This document shows, piece after piece, positions 34,929 to 48,300 of a stretch of DNA of 64,000 nucleotides; within the stretch, counting starts at the first letter, position 1, and every line of letters starts with the position of its first letter. Both the position numbers and the translations under genes were made by a program. Source of the DNA: Pristionchus mayeri (lineage: Eukaryota > Nematoda > Chromadorea > Rhabditida > Neodiplogasteridae); NCBI GenBank assembly GCA_036245805.1, contig BTRK01000006.1, forward strand, positions 23,406,365 through 23,470,364, read 5' to 3'. The notes beneath the pieces were generated by a model that made no database searches, was not told the DNA's origin, and saw nothing but the letters and a program-made list of their open reading frames with translations.

Positions 34929-36562
34929 CTAATGCCACACACATCCTGGTTCCATCTGCAGTGATCTCTCCTTTCTGGCTGATGATCGTATTGGATGGGG
35001 AGTGGGTGGTCTTTCCTTGATGATATCATCCGGCATCGGTCTTCTCTTGATTCGAAGGGCCATGAGGAGTGCCATCCATTGAGTAGATCCCCAGGCTCTG
35101 GAAGAACCAAGAAATAGGGAAAGAAAAGGCAAATGCAATCATTTGATTACCTAATGGAGCGAAGCATCGTGAATAGAAGATGAAGTAGAAGAAAGAGAGA
35201 AGCTGGGTACATTTCTTGAAACAGCTAATGAGGATCCGCTCCGTTAAACGTGGGTGTGAGTGCTTCAGATTTCCCCTTTTGTCGCGCTAATTATAATGTT
35301 GTACGTCAACATCCGATATTGCAGAATTTCGCAAATTTATCTTCTGTGGTGAGATACAAACAAATAAGGGAGCCTGAGGGTCATCACAGGTCTCGTGATT
35401 GAAGGATCCGCAAAAATCCTGAAATGAGATACTTTCACTAATGGAGTTTCTACAGCTGTGAGGAGGGGGGTTACCCCTATCATTATTTAAATAATGCAGC
35501 AAGGGGTGGTGAGGAATTTTCTTCTTTGTATTTTTGTCAATCTAATGCTGCGAAGGTGATAATACATAGATCAACTAAGATAGGACTACTGTCTGAGGAG
35601 GGAAAACACGCGGGTGGAAATCAACGTTGCACTCGTCCCCAGTACAACAGCAGAAGTTCATGTCCATCACTCGATTGGCGAGTGGATTGACCTTGCAGAT
35701 TCCCTTGAGGCAGTCAGAGTAGAAGCCAGCCTGCATAGTTACCATCTATACAGAACAGTCAGAATCTCTAAGATACTGTAGTCGAGTAGTGACCCCTTCG
35801 AAGTCGAAATGCATGATTCGATCTCTCGATGAGTTTACCTCTCCTTTAACTCACAGTGTAGGTGGGGATGCAACCCTTGCTGCAGACTCTCCCCATTCCT
35901 GTCCCACAATGCATAGCAGACAACCGAGGATTCTGGAGACTGAAAAGAGATATTTTCATTGACAAATGAGAAATATTTAAGTGTTCATTACTCATCATGT
36001 TTTATCAGTGAACATTCAATGAGCGGACTTTATTTATCCTCGATCGTATCGACGTAATGGTGAGCGATTACATCAAGATCCGATCTCAGAGAACTGGACT
36101 ATTTGCCTACCTTTCTTAAGTCTTGATAAGCAAACTATCACACTAGCAAAAAATTTAAAAAAGTAAACATTCTAAATTCCTATCCACCTATATGTTGGTA
36201 TATCTTGATTTTACGACAATCTGAAACGAAATTCCAGAATTCTCTCTCCCTTCCTATTTCTCACTTTCCCCACTGACTCTGTGTTCGGCGACGCATTCTT
36301 TCATCTCTGGCATCTGATTCAGCTTCCGATTGACGCACGTCACTCTCCATCCTTCTTCTTTCGACTCCTCCAGGTTCTCATCCCGACTGAAAAACATGCA
36401 ATACTTCAGCTGTCAAACAACTAATAGATATTGGTGAGTGATTGCAAGAATGATTTACATTAGTTCTTTCGAATGAGAGTTCTCACGGAGAGCGGTTTTG
36501 TAGAGGCGTCCACTGTGGACGGAGGAGATGACAAAATTGAACAGAATTGGGACAACGAGCAT
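34929..36562 (-). CDS. Cysteine-rich single-pass membrane protein, activin-receptor/Ly6-like ectodomain
   Basis: Minus-strand exons: ~36562-36487 (signal peptide MLVVPILFNFVISSVHSG), ~36370-36283 (TCVNRKLNQMPEMKECV), ~35936-35862 (MHCGTGMGRVCSKGC), ~35734-35592, ~35418-35340, ~35199-35152, ~35100-34929 (TAG). The fourth exon reads SDCLKGICKVNP and FCCCTGDECN; the CCC-x(2)-D-x-CN arrangement is the closing signature of the activin-receptor/Ly6 family. A hydrophobic segment SLFLLLHLLFTML follows, then a basic cytoplasmic tail (ALRIKRRPMPDD, PPTPHPIRSSARKERS). There is no kinase domain, so it is not a full TGF-beta receptor. It could be a decoy or co-receptor. Phases between exons 1-2 and 5-6 do not resolve, so these boundaries are tentative. 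Confidence 0.6.
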
Positions 36563-36725
36563 TTATAGTATGTAGGTAGACTTCAAATGGAAGACCCTTG
36601 TAAGTATGAAGGGGCGGAGTTAGAAGAGGTAGGGATGGAGGGGGATAGAAAGCCACGAGGAGGTCTGGCGGTTCTTGATGATGGACTACAAATTGTACAA
36701 TTATTTCCCTCTGCATTCAATTGTA

Positions 36726-37595
36726 TTGGGGTGTCCGGAAAGTTCGTATAATTTTTTGTTTTTATTTTTTATTCAATGCTTTACAATTCTCAGTGACCAA
36801 TGTATGCCCCCTTCTTTCTCACTACCTCCCTCCAGCGATTGGGCAGGGTCTCGATTCCTCTCTTCCAGAATGCGGGTTTCTTCGAGACCGCCCAGTTCAC
36901 GAAAGCCCTCACAACTTCATCTCGATTCTTGAACTTCTTTCCTTTGCAGAAGTCAGAGAGAGAGCGGAAGCAGTGGTAGTCGCATGGGGAGAGATCCGGG
37001 AAATACGGTGGATGGGGAATCCTCTCGATCTTCAGCTCGTCCATTTTCTTCTGGGTCATCTTCGCTCGATGTGGGCGAGCATTGTCCATCAGAAGAAGAA
37101 TTTTGCCCTGGTTCAGGGGTCTGGGAGGGATATCGGACACCGTTGATCTGGGAGTACCAGTATCCTTCTTCAACTCACGCACACTGGCCATGGGCTTGCG
37201 CTTCAGTGTGCGGAGAACGAGAGGCTGATCGAGGGAGGGAGGGCGTCCAGAGCGGGGTTGATCATCAAGACCAAACTCCCCTTTCTTGAAGCGGGAGAAC
37301 CACTTATAGCAGAAGGGTATGGAGGGGGCGTCAGCTCCTTCCGACTGGGCCAGGGCAGAGTGGGCCTCCTTCACGGATCGGCCAAGACGGTAGTAATGAA
37401 GTAAAACTGCTCGGAGGTAGAGATGGGAGTCCATCACAAGAATCAATGTAGCAACTAGGAGACTGATTAAATCCTCTCACTACTCAACGTCAGAATGATG
37501 CAATACATTGTTGACAAACAGATTGCGCAATCACTGCATTTGATCGCGAACTGACTTTTTTCCGAAGCATTATACGAACTTTCCGGACACCCCAA
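36726..37595 (-). mobile_element. Mariner copy 1, internally deleted
   Basis: 870 bp between TA dinucleotides (36724-36725, 37596-37597), ends TTGGGGTGTCCGGAAAGTTC and complement. The transposase frame (37446-36790, minus) has the N-terminal HTH and the C-terminal third with the last catalytic Asp region, but jumps from STVSDI straight to PRPLNQGKILLLMDN: about 370 bp including the first catalytic Asp are missing compared with the copy at 48607. Present only here in an intergenic position, upstream of the membrane-protein gene. Confidence 0.9.
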
Positions 37596-38617
37596 TAGAT
37601 GAAGAAATGACGATTGATACAATATGGAATGTACTTCATTCATGAAAGCACGAAGTGCAGAGGTCTGTGTTTCCTTCATTGATTGTGAGGATATTATATG
37701 TCTTTCAGATGATGCTAACTTACCTAGTCAGATGTTTCCTTTTATAGGTAGAGTGATCTAAATACAGCTACAAGTTCTTTCCATAATAACTCTCATCTCA
37801 ACCTCATGACATCCAACCTCATGGATGCACCAAGTGTGGAAATGGAAAGGAAGAGGTAAGGAAATGAATTGAAGGAGCGACGTTGCTCACTCATACATTT
37901 CACTCACATGATATTGCAACGGAAGCTCCATATAAGGGAGTGATTCCATCCCCGAGTATATGAGGGAAGCTACGGTATCCGGTTGTGGTATGGCGTCAAT
38001 CTGTGGTTGTACTGCATAGTGCCGACTTATATCTCTCAAACATTTCACTTCAAAGTTGCTGACTAAGGAGAACAAGACGAATCCCATGATAGAAAGACTC
38101 TTCGTCCACATACTGACTCCTGCCAATGAGTTCAATTGCATGTATTGAAGAAACAGCTCACTCATCTCTAACTTCATCTCCTCCACAAATTCCATCAAAC
38201 CTTACATTTATAAAAAATAATTTAAAATACTAAAATTAAAAAAAAAATCACTTCATGATCATGCATATGCTCATGTACAGTAATAAATTTAAAAAGTTTG
38301 AACAGAAGGTTTCACTTCGCATTTGAATTTTCTTTCTTTTGGTTTGCCTGGGGTCGCTTAAGTTTCGCTTAAGCTACTTAAGGCTGCAGTTAGGTGTGGA
38401 GCATACCCCTCAATTAAATATATACCGTATTTTAATCAATCGGGATTATAAATATCAATTGTTAACACAATATTGTTGTTGTTTGTGCATGCTGTTGTTT
38501 GTTGTTTGTTGTTTATCTTTTCTTCGCGTTTCTTCTTTCTTTTTTTCTTCGTTTTCTTGATGTCGCGTGTCATTAGCTTCCGGGCTCCCCTAATCGTTGT
38601 CCTCTTCGCAGTGGGTG
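37596..38617. other. Intergenic, upstream of the CAP-G gene
   Basis: Holds a possible small secreted-peptide ORF (37887-38111, minus) and presumably the CAP-G promoter near 38400-38600. Confidence 0.4.
37887..38111 (-). CDS. Possible small secreted peptide precursor (weak)
   Basis: From ATG 38111 the minus strand reads MWTKSLSIMGFVLFSLVSNF, a plausible signal peptide ending before EVKCLRDIS, and goes on for about 50 mostly polar residues to a stop. A GTGAGT donor lies just before the end (QYH), so the true gene may continue in an exon I could not place. Unrecognised; could be chance. Confidence 0.25.
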   Translation of the reverse strand: MWTKSLSIMGFVLFSLVSNFEVKCLRDISRHYAVQPQIDAIPQPDTVASLIYSGMESLPYMELPLQYHVSEMYE

Positions 38618-41600
38618 ATGTCGGACGTGGAGACGCCGCCCCGTCGTGGTCGTGGTCGTCCTCCAGGCTCCACCAAGAAGGCCTCCGCCGAGAAGTTTGT
38701 TGCATACCTTCACTTCTCCTTTTTGAACATGTAACGACGAATAAGTCAATAAGTGACGCAATATTTCTTCTTCAAATGCAATCATTTAGGACAACTCCAA
38801 ATCCTCGCACTCGTTCTGCGAAGAAAGTGGTGGAGACTTCGACGAGTGGCAGAAAGACTGGGGATGAACCGAGTGGGACAGTCTTCTTTCTTACTTCATT
38901 CAATTCCATCTCCAAAATTAAACTATAAATATCAGAGACACCAGACGTGCGCTCGCCCAGAGGAAGGCCCGCGAGGAAGAGAGGAGAAAAGGATATTGAG
39001 GAGAAAGGCGAGTTGTTTCACCTTGCAGAAGTAATAGCCTTTTTACCATACTTGTTTCGTCCATAGGCATTTTGTCACTCGAAATTCTTGGCATGGTTGA
39101 TATTATCCAATACTGTAAATTCAGAAGCAGTTCCCGTCGATACTGAGGCCGATTCTGACGATGACGTGGAGATAATGAAGACTGTGAAGCCTAAGGTGAG
39201 TACATTCCCTAACAAGCCAAAGAAGAAAGCGAGTCTTTTCCACAGTACTATTCGTATTTGATTAATCGTAATTGCAGAGAGGAGCCCTGCCTCCCTCCAT
39301 CAAGAAAGAGGTGTGCTTCCATTTCGAGTCCCAATAGCTTTTTGACTGAATCGAAATCGTAGAACTTTTATTTCTGAAGAAGGATTACGCGGAAATTTAT
39401 ACTCAATCCTAATTTTGCTTTATTGAAAAGAGGGTCTAAAGTGTTGGCATCCAGGTGGTCGATCCCGAAGACGAAGATCATAATTTATTGATCGATGAAC
39501 GCCCTACTTCTTCCATGTATGTTTGCAATATTAGGAAGCCTATTCTGAGAAAAACATTAAAGATGAGCTGGCATGTATATCATTCTAGCTAGAAATGTTC
39601 ATTCAGATCTTCTTATCGTAAACAGAAGCCTAAGCCAAACGGAAGCCAGACTGCGTCTAAGGTGCTCATTTAGTCATTTTGAAATTTGTATTAGTATATT
39701 GTGCCGATTTCGCTGTGTTTCGTATTTCGTGATAACAATGTGAAACTGAACCGATACTACCATATATCTGCTCTAATACATTTGAAATATACTAATAATT
39801 CGTGGTGCAGACTCGTCGTGGTCGAGTAGAGAAGGCAGAAGAAGAAGAAGAAGAAGAGGAGGGAGAGATGGAAGAGGATGAGGAGGAGGGGGAGGAAGAG
39901 AGGTGGGTTGATACTATTGTGAGACTAATAGAAGAAGCGCACAAAATTGTTTATAAGCTGGAATTTCACATAGTGGGATCTCGTGCTAGAATAAAGGCGA
40001 ACACAATACACTAGTTTTTAGGACCAACACTCGTTCCACTCGGAAGGGAAAGGCACTGGAAAGGAAGGATTTACCGAAAACAATGTGAGAAGTCCAATTT
40101 GTTGTTCTGTATTTGTTATATACGTCGTCAATTTGCTATTTTATAGACATTTGGTTTTATAGACAGCCCACTCGATGGCATATCAAAGGCACTTCAATAG
40201 TCGATGCTGATGAAGAGAAGAGGAACAAGAGGTGGGACTGCCGTGTTTATATGCATTCATAACGGGGGCAATTTGGCAAATCCTTTTTCAAATAATATGC
40301 AGTCTTATAAGCACCAAACAAGTTTTTTTTAAATTTTAAATTTATTTTTTGTCTCGTAATGAATGATGTTGAGTGGTGGAAGAAAAGGAGCTGATGAAGA
40401 GAGCGAGGAAGAGGATAAGAAGACGAAGAAGAAGAGGTACTGTGGGCTAGATTAGTATTGTAAATCACTCAAATCATGTACTCTGTTGCTCATCTCATAG
40501 CATCGATTTTAGAATCTTGCCTCGATCGGGTGGGAAGAGAAGGAAATCCGGAGATGGCGAAGTTGAAGAAGAGAAGGAAGAGTTGGCGAGAGAGAGCAAG
40601 AGGTATTCAGTGGACGCGAATGAACATTATACATTCAGTGATTTATTTGCAGTTTAGAGAGACGTTGTCAGTGACAAGCAAAGTTAAATATGTCAACGAT
40701 GTTTTTTTCCAGAACAGCATCGACCCGTAGGGGAAGAAATGCCATCGAGAATGATGATGACGAAGAAGAAGAAGAGGAACCCACCTCGTCTCACAGGTAT
40801 TTGCGGTATTGATTTTGTGCCTAAAATAGTTGCAAATAGACATGCAAAAATTTATCTCTTGTTGTATTTGAGTGTAGTATAACAATTATTTCACGGTACC
40901 ATTGTATAATTTGTTCAGTAAGAGAGGAACTCGCAAGAATAAGAAAAGAATGGAGAGAGAAAAGGAAGATGAGGAAGAAGAAGAAGCACGACCTGCGAAG
41001 AACAAGAGGTAGAGTGTAATGAACAGAGTAGTATCTCCTTAGTTCTCTCTTTATTTCTATTATATTTTAAAGACTAGAAGATATATTAAAAGTTTATTTA
41101 TTCAGAGTCGCAACTCGGTCAACTCGCAAAGAAAAGGAGGGAGTGGAGGAATCAGAGGAGAAGGGAAAGGGAAAGGAATCCACTAAGAATAAGGGAGAAT
41201 CAAGAGGGGAAGCGATAGTGGAGAATGATGCAGGTATGAAGACATGATTAATTTCAATCATACACTTGTTAACATTATAATATGGAAGCACAATTGTTCC
41301 GAGTTGAAAAGGGAATGTAGTAGCATATTTCTGAGAAACATTGAAGTAACAGTAACGAAGTGATAGAAGGGAATTTTAATAGGAGAGATAGGAGAGACAT
41401 CGACTTCTCGTGCCCGTAGAAGAATAGTGTACGATGCAAAGGAGGAACAGGAAGGGAGAGGAGAGACGAAGGAGAAGAAGAAGAGGGGAAGACCAAGGAA
41501 GGAGAAAGAGGTGACTAACCATTCCCATTCCTTCGATTGACTATCGATACCGGAAGGAATACCCTCATCATCTCAAGCATTTAACATAAAGGCATATTGG

Positions 41601-42324
41601 AATATTTTATGTTTTTGAATGATTTATGTTTTTGTCTTGAAATTTAGCTGTTTTCTTTTGCAGCAGGAGTTGATCCCACTGGAGAGTCCCCAGAAAGAGG
41701 CCGAGAAGGAAGGCGAAGAGAAGAAGAAGACGAGAACTGCTAGACGAGCCATCGTACGGATTATCGGGGATTGTTTCTATTGATGAAGTTGTTGCAGAGG
41801 GAGGACGAAGTGCACGAGCAGCCTCAAGCCATTAACGAGACGGGTTTAGATGAGGAGATGGATGTCGGAAGTAACGAAGAGGGCGACGATGAGATCAAGG
41901 AGGAGAAAACGAAAGGAATATCGGTGGGTTGAAGAGCATTTTGCACCATGATATTAAATAATTGATTTACTCATTAGAAGAAATACGTGGTGTTTGGTTG
42001 CAGGAATCGTATGATGGACTCAAGAAGGAGGATATTAAAGCGTGCGAGGAAGTCGTGGTGAGGAGAGAGAGAGAGACGGCCAGACCCTCCCTGAATGGAT
42101 ACTGTAGACAGCAGAATAGGATCAGCTTCCGCGGGCGATTCTAGAGGGAGGAGAGGGGGTTCTTGATGTGGATCTCCCCTCTCCTTCTTGTATCTTTCCA
42201 TGCACTTGTAGAATCATTCTGTTCAGAAGACGATTCGTAATTCTCTCAAGTCAGTCTTCATTTCGAAGGACGAACGCGCCTTCCGCAGTGCCGTTGTCAA
42301 CGTCTCTAAGGCGAAGACAAAGGT

Positions 42325-42358
<34 letters not shown>

Positions 42359-45300
42359 CAGTGGCAGGGCGACGATTAATGGGACATGGGTATCAGTACA
42401 AGCATAGGAGGGGTGTACGTGGTTGTGTGTCAACAAGTGTCTATTGGCAGGCGTACAAAGGTGCAAACTACAATGCTCCCTCGCTTGCTTTCTATGATGA
42501 GATAGAGTACCAGGTATGAGCATTCACTGATTAACTCATTCCAAATTGGGTCAATTAAGTTGAACAACATGATGACGAAGGCATCGGGAGAGACGAAGAA
42601 CGAAGTAGAAGGGAAGAAGAGAGTACTACAGGTTATCGCCAAGTGAGCACTTTGATGCATCTTGTCTTGTCAAGTATTTTGAAGCACCTTCTCATTTTCC
42701 TTGTGCCTCTTTGTGTGCCAACTCATGGTAACTATTCATGCAGCAGTCCAGTTTCATTCCAGGGCACTCATCACTGATTTCAACGATCTGGCAGATGACC
42801 TATACGATGCATACTGGAGTCAGATAGAGTACTTGCTGAACAAGGTAGCTTATTTGTATACAATTCGGCTTGATGTCAGTCTGCGAATCTTCTGTGAAAG
42901 TACTGGAGAAGGGTACTTTTATCATCCATCACAGTGCGGAAATGAGATCTACCTGATATCGTATAACTGATTCTCTAAATGAAATCGGTGTCAGTTCGCG
43001 ACGGCGGAAGACTCGCACGTCCGTTCCTTCTTCTGCTACTGGGTCTCCAATCTACTCTACTACTCCAAACTCGTATACAGCGAGGTACGAATTGTGACTG
43101 GGGGATGGAGAGTAGTGAATGAAACCATCACTTCATCTCAGATTTTATGTGGGAAATGCTCTGCTTCAAGTTGCTTCAGTGTGTATAAGGTGTATGCATT
43201 CAGAATGGAGGGAATTGAATGTCAACTAGTCGTTTGCCATTTCAGGAGAAAGCACAGCATTCTCAACAAGAGATGGAGAGGAAGTACGGAGAGAGAGTGG
43301 ACGATGAGAACTCGCAGGAAGTACGCCTCTCTTTCTATGTTGGCTGTAATAAGTGAAACTAATATTTGTGACTTCCTTTAAAGTGTAGGAAAAGAAACAC
43401 TTGCGAGGTCACAGTATTGAGTTAAATAGAAATCTGACATTTTGAAATATGCAATGGCAAGTGTAATACTGGCTTAGCTATGAGAAGGATAACAAGTTGA
43501 TGGTCTTTTCTCAGGATCGTCGAATGCTGGATGAGGAAATGCTGAAGTTGAGAGAGAGACGGAGGCTCTATCTAGGGCTCTATCAATCCCTCAAACACGA
43601 TGTGAGTGACAGAGGCATGAAAGGGGAGGGGTCATCCTGTGGTTAGATGGAGTTGAAGGCGTTGTAGGGAAATATTTATTAATTAGGAATAGAGTTGTGA
43701 ATGTAATATTGATATTGTATCGTTCCTACTTTGCAGGACAGTATAGTGCGCATCTCGGCGATCAGTGGTCTCTCGATACTGCAGGATGAGCCCATTCCAC
43801 CCGCATTCACTGAGGCAGTCACTCACTCGCCCAAGGACTGTCAGTGGGGGGGGGGGGGGGGGGGATTGGGGTTATGCTTCGTTTGCTTAGGCTTATTTTG
43901 AAGAAAAATATATTTTTTTTTAATTTTTAAAAGCTTAGCATTCGACCACAACTGAAACAGAGGGCGGGTGGTTGGTCTTGTAATCTTGCCTGAAACAACG
44001 TCGAGTACAGTATATCGATCTATTAATTGCAGTGATAATGAGACAGTTGATGGATGTACACGTCAACGTGAGGAAGGCAGCCATCGAGGAATTGAGGTTA
44101 CTGTTTTAGATTATCAAATGGAATGAACTTAATTGGCAGACCGACGACTGATCAGCAGATCGAATTCCTCATGAGAGCTGCGATGCAGGAGAAGCACGAC
44201 AATGTACGTGATTAAGGATTATCCCCTCTATTGAGTTATTACTGAAAACAAACTATTAGATCGTAACTGAAGATGGATACGTGGAAAAAATTGCCAGCAC
44301 AATACGATATTACGATGTCGAATTAACAGCAACTTTTCTAGTCAAGCAACGATAGATGATTGTAGATCCTGGGGTTATAGTACCCATGGTTAATTTTGAA
44401 ATGTTTTTGATGGGCATTCATTGTTCTCCTTGCAGATTCGAAAGGACGCCTTCATCAAGCTGGGTCGACTGAAGATCGAGCAGTTCAATCTTGCGCAGAG
44501 ACACTCTCTTCTCGGCATGATCAGAGACAGTGAGTTGGTTGGTGGTCACCCGGCTGATCACAGTTTAGTCTCTTGGTTCTTACATATAGGACTGCCGAGA
44601 ATTGATAATAATAACGATTTTTAAAATGCATATGTATTCCCTGTCGCTCCACTCAGACTTTCTCGTATAATGAATATGGAGCCGTTCACTGAAGTGGCTG
44701 TGCGACAAGAAGAGAAATGCGCACTGGCAATTAACTGTATCTATTTATCTTCATTTCTTCAGATATTCTGGGGCCGACTATCGAGGGATACGTCCTCTTC
44801 CCCTGGCTCTACGAAATGGTCAATGGTGAGCAATTTCAGAAAATGTTTTATTAATATTGTGCTAGTTTGTATTTATCATGAATAGAAGGTAGAATATAAA
44901 TGCGAATCTCTTATAATTTCGGTCTCTTGCAGGTGAGAATCCGAATCCAATCCTGAAGAGATCAATGATTGATGAATTAGAAGTGAAGAAAGAAGGAGGG
45001 AGGAAGAAGGCTAATAATGCTGCGGTATGTCAGAGTAATTGAACACTCAAGTATATGAGAGTAGAAAAGGAAGCGATGATTTTACATAGCATTGGAAGAA
45101 TTTTAGAACATCTCATGACATTTTGGGAATTGAAAACGGTAATGAAAGGTGTTTAGACAAAGGTGAAGTGGACGTCGGCGCCCTTCCAACTGCTGAGATT
45201 CCTCGACTGCGTCAATCACGGGGATGACGTCCTCCATGCACTCAGGTGAGAGGAAGGAGAAAAGAGGGCACTTTCTTACGATTCAGCTTAAACATTAATT

Positions 45301-48300
45301 TCCCACCTCTTTTCTTCCCATTGAAAACACATATAAAAATATCTTTTGTATATTGATTCGAGTATTGAAATAATTCTCTGGCTAGTTCTATATTATCTAG
45401 TTTCCGTTGTAGTTCGATTGTAAGACTAAGATTTCTGTTGCAGGAAGGCCTCAGCAATAGCGAAAAAGGAATCAGGAAATGGCCTGTTTTCGGTCAGTGC
45501 AACGTATATCATTGTAGCTTTAAATTTCTACAGGAAGTAATATTAAATTAAACTAATATGCGTGATTGGTAGGTGGGAACGTTCATGGCGGATGTGATCG
45601 ACCAATGCGATAAGGAGGGACTGGGACTGATCACGATGACTGAGTATCGACATCTATTGGACAGAGGGTGAGCAAGATGAGCACTACCACATCCCTCGGC
45701 TTTCTACTTCCTTCCAATATTGCCTTCAATCGGCGCTAAATAAGAGTGCTGAGAGGCTAGAGACAACTTACGTAACAGTTGTCTCTAGCCTGTGCGAAAC
45801 AGTTCGAATCAACTCAACTCTAGCGTCGTACAATCTATTCACTTTCATTTTGTCCTATTTTTCGTTTTGATTATGGGCACATATAAAAAAGTATGAAGTG
45901 TTAGTGTCCTCCACTACTTGTGGATCGACTATTCCTCACTGATAGTTCATTATTAAGAGTGAGTGACGAGGCTCGTGCTGCCATCCTCACTTTCTGGCTC
46001 CACTCTCTCCAATTCGTCCACGAGAACAAGAAAGATGCGGTGAGGGAGAAGTCTCCCATTTCATCCTTCTCTTATTTTATTCGCCTTTCGCAAGTGTACA
46101 GGCTGATCTTTGATCTCTGCAGGGCGAATTGTACGACGGAGTGCAGCAGTTGTCCCCGAGTATGGGAGATCTGAGGAAGCTCATCCAAGAGTAAGCATCT
46201 TTTATCTTGTCTTTATTAGGGCCTTTATTTTATGAAAGTATTAACGTCAACATCAACTGCGACTTAATTGATGGATTGAAGTTTGCTGGAGGACGAGCGA
46301 GAGAGGCTTGCACCACGTAAGAAGTTGAAGGAGAAGAAGGAAATAGATGTGACCCATCCTGCGTGAGTTGACAAGGGAATCGTGTTATTGTCTTTGTTTT
46401 GCTCGGTATCATGTTGCTTTATCAAATTAACTGGGCTATAATAGGCTCTTTTATAGTTTCTTTCCTATTTTCTTTTCTCCCTCTTCAGCTTCGTCCCTTC
46501 TTCTCCTCAACTGCAGTCTGTGGTCACGATGGTTCTTCGTGCCTTCAAGTATCTGCCCCAGGGAGACAATGACACCATGTGAGGTTCCCCCCACTGAAAG
46601 TTCAAAGATCGGAGAAATACCCGTCCAATAGCCGGAAAATTTTATTTCCTTTGTGAACACTTGCGTCTTGAGAGGAATTCACATGTGAACAAGAATAGTG
46701 TGTCGGATCCTAGGGTGACAATGTAAATGAGTTGTAAAATTGGTTATCGCCATTGTTGACTGATCGAGATCATTTGCCCTCAAAATCGAATAATTTCTTT
46801 GTCTTTCTTCAGGAATGAGTGGAAGGAACTTCTGATGGGGTTGACGACGGGAGATCAATGCGATATCTCTCTCCCAATGTGGGAAGTGATCATGCACGAC
46901 CTTCTCAAGTATCACACCAACGAGGCTGAGAAAGATGTGAGTCACTTCTCTTTTGCTATTCGGGTGGTCAACAGTACCACTTACAGTAATCGCACTGCCT
47001 GTTCTGTTATCATGTCATGTGGCTGACTGAAATTATTGGGGTGTCCGGAAAGTTCGTATAATTTTTTGTTTTTATTTTTTATTCAATGCTTTACACTTCT
47101 CTGTGACCAATGTATGCCCCCTTCTTTCTCACTACCTCCCTCCAGCGATTGGGCAGGGTCTCGTTTCCTCTCTTCCAGAATGCGGGTTTCTTCGAGACCG
47201 CCCAGTTCACGAAAGCCCTCACAACTTCATCTCGATTCTTGAACTTCGTTCCTTTGCAGAAGTCAGAGAGAGAGCGGAAGCAGTGGTAGTCGCATGGGGA
47301 GAGATCCGGGGAATACGGTGTATGGGGAATCCTCTCGATCTTCGCTCGTCCATTTTCTTCTGGGTCATCTTCGCTCGATGTGGGCGAGCATTGTCCATCA
47401 GAAGAAGAATTTTGCCCTGGTTCAGGAGTCTGGGAGGGACTCTGGTCGCGACATCTTCCAGTTGTTCAGAGAAGAGGTCGGCATTGATGCTGGTGCCATG
47501 GGCGAGGATCTCCCAGTAGATGGGACCGAGCACTGAGAAGAAGAAGCAGAGGAGTTCCTTCTTTCCGTGCTCTTCCTTCTTCGGGACGGGCGCGGGCTTC
47601 TCATCTGCATCCACCCATTGCAGTCTCCTCGCAGGGTTATCGTACGTGATCCACTTCTCATCTGTAGCGATGATGGAATGGACCCATCGAAGATTGGATC
47701 TACGATGGAGTAATTCCCGACAGACTTGAACACGATTTTTCAGCTGTTCGGGGGAGAGGTCATGGGGAATCACTTGTGGGAGTTTCGGCTTCTTCCCAGA
47801 TCGATGGAGGATATCGGACACCGTTGATCTGGGAGTACCAGTATCCTTCTTCAACTCACGCACACTGGCCATGGGCTTGCGCTTCAGTGTGCGGAGAACG
47901 AGAGGCTGATCGAGGAAGGGAGGGCGTCCAGAGCGGGGTTGATCATCGAGACCAAACTCCCCTTTCTTGAAGCGGGAGAACCACTTATAGCAGAAGGGTA
48001 TGGAGGGGGCGTCAGCTCCTTCCGACTGGGCCAGGGCAGAGTGGGCCTCCTTCACGGATCGGCCAAGACGGTAGTAATGAAGTAAAACTGCTCGGAGGTA
48101 GAAATGGTAGTCCATCACAAGAATCAATGTAGCAACTAGGAGACTGATTAAATCCTCTCACTTCTCAACGTCAGAATGATGCAATACATTGTTGACAAAC
48201 AGATTGCGCAATCACTGCATTTGATCGCGAACTGACTTTTTTCCGAAGCATTATACGAACTTTCCGGACACCCAAATATATCTGAAATATATTCTTTGAA

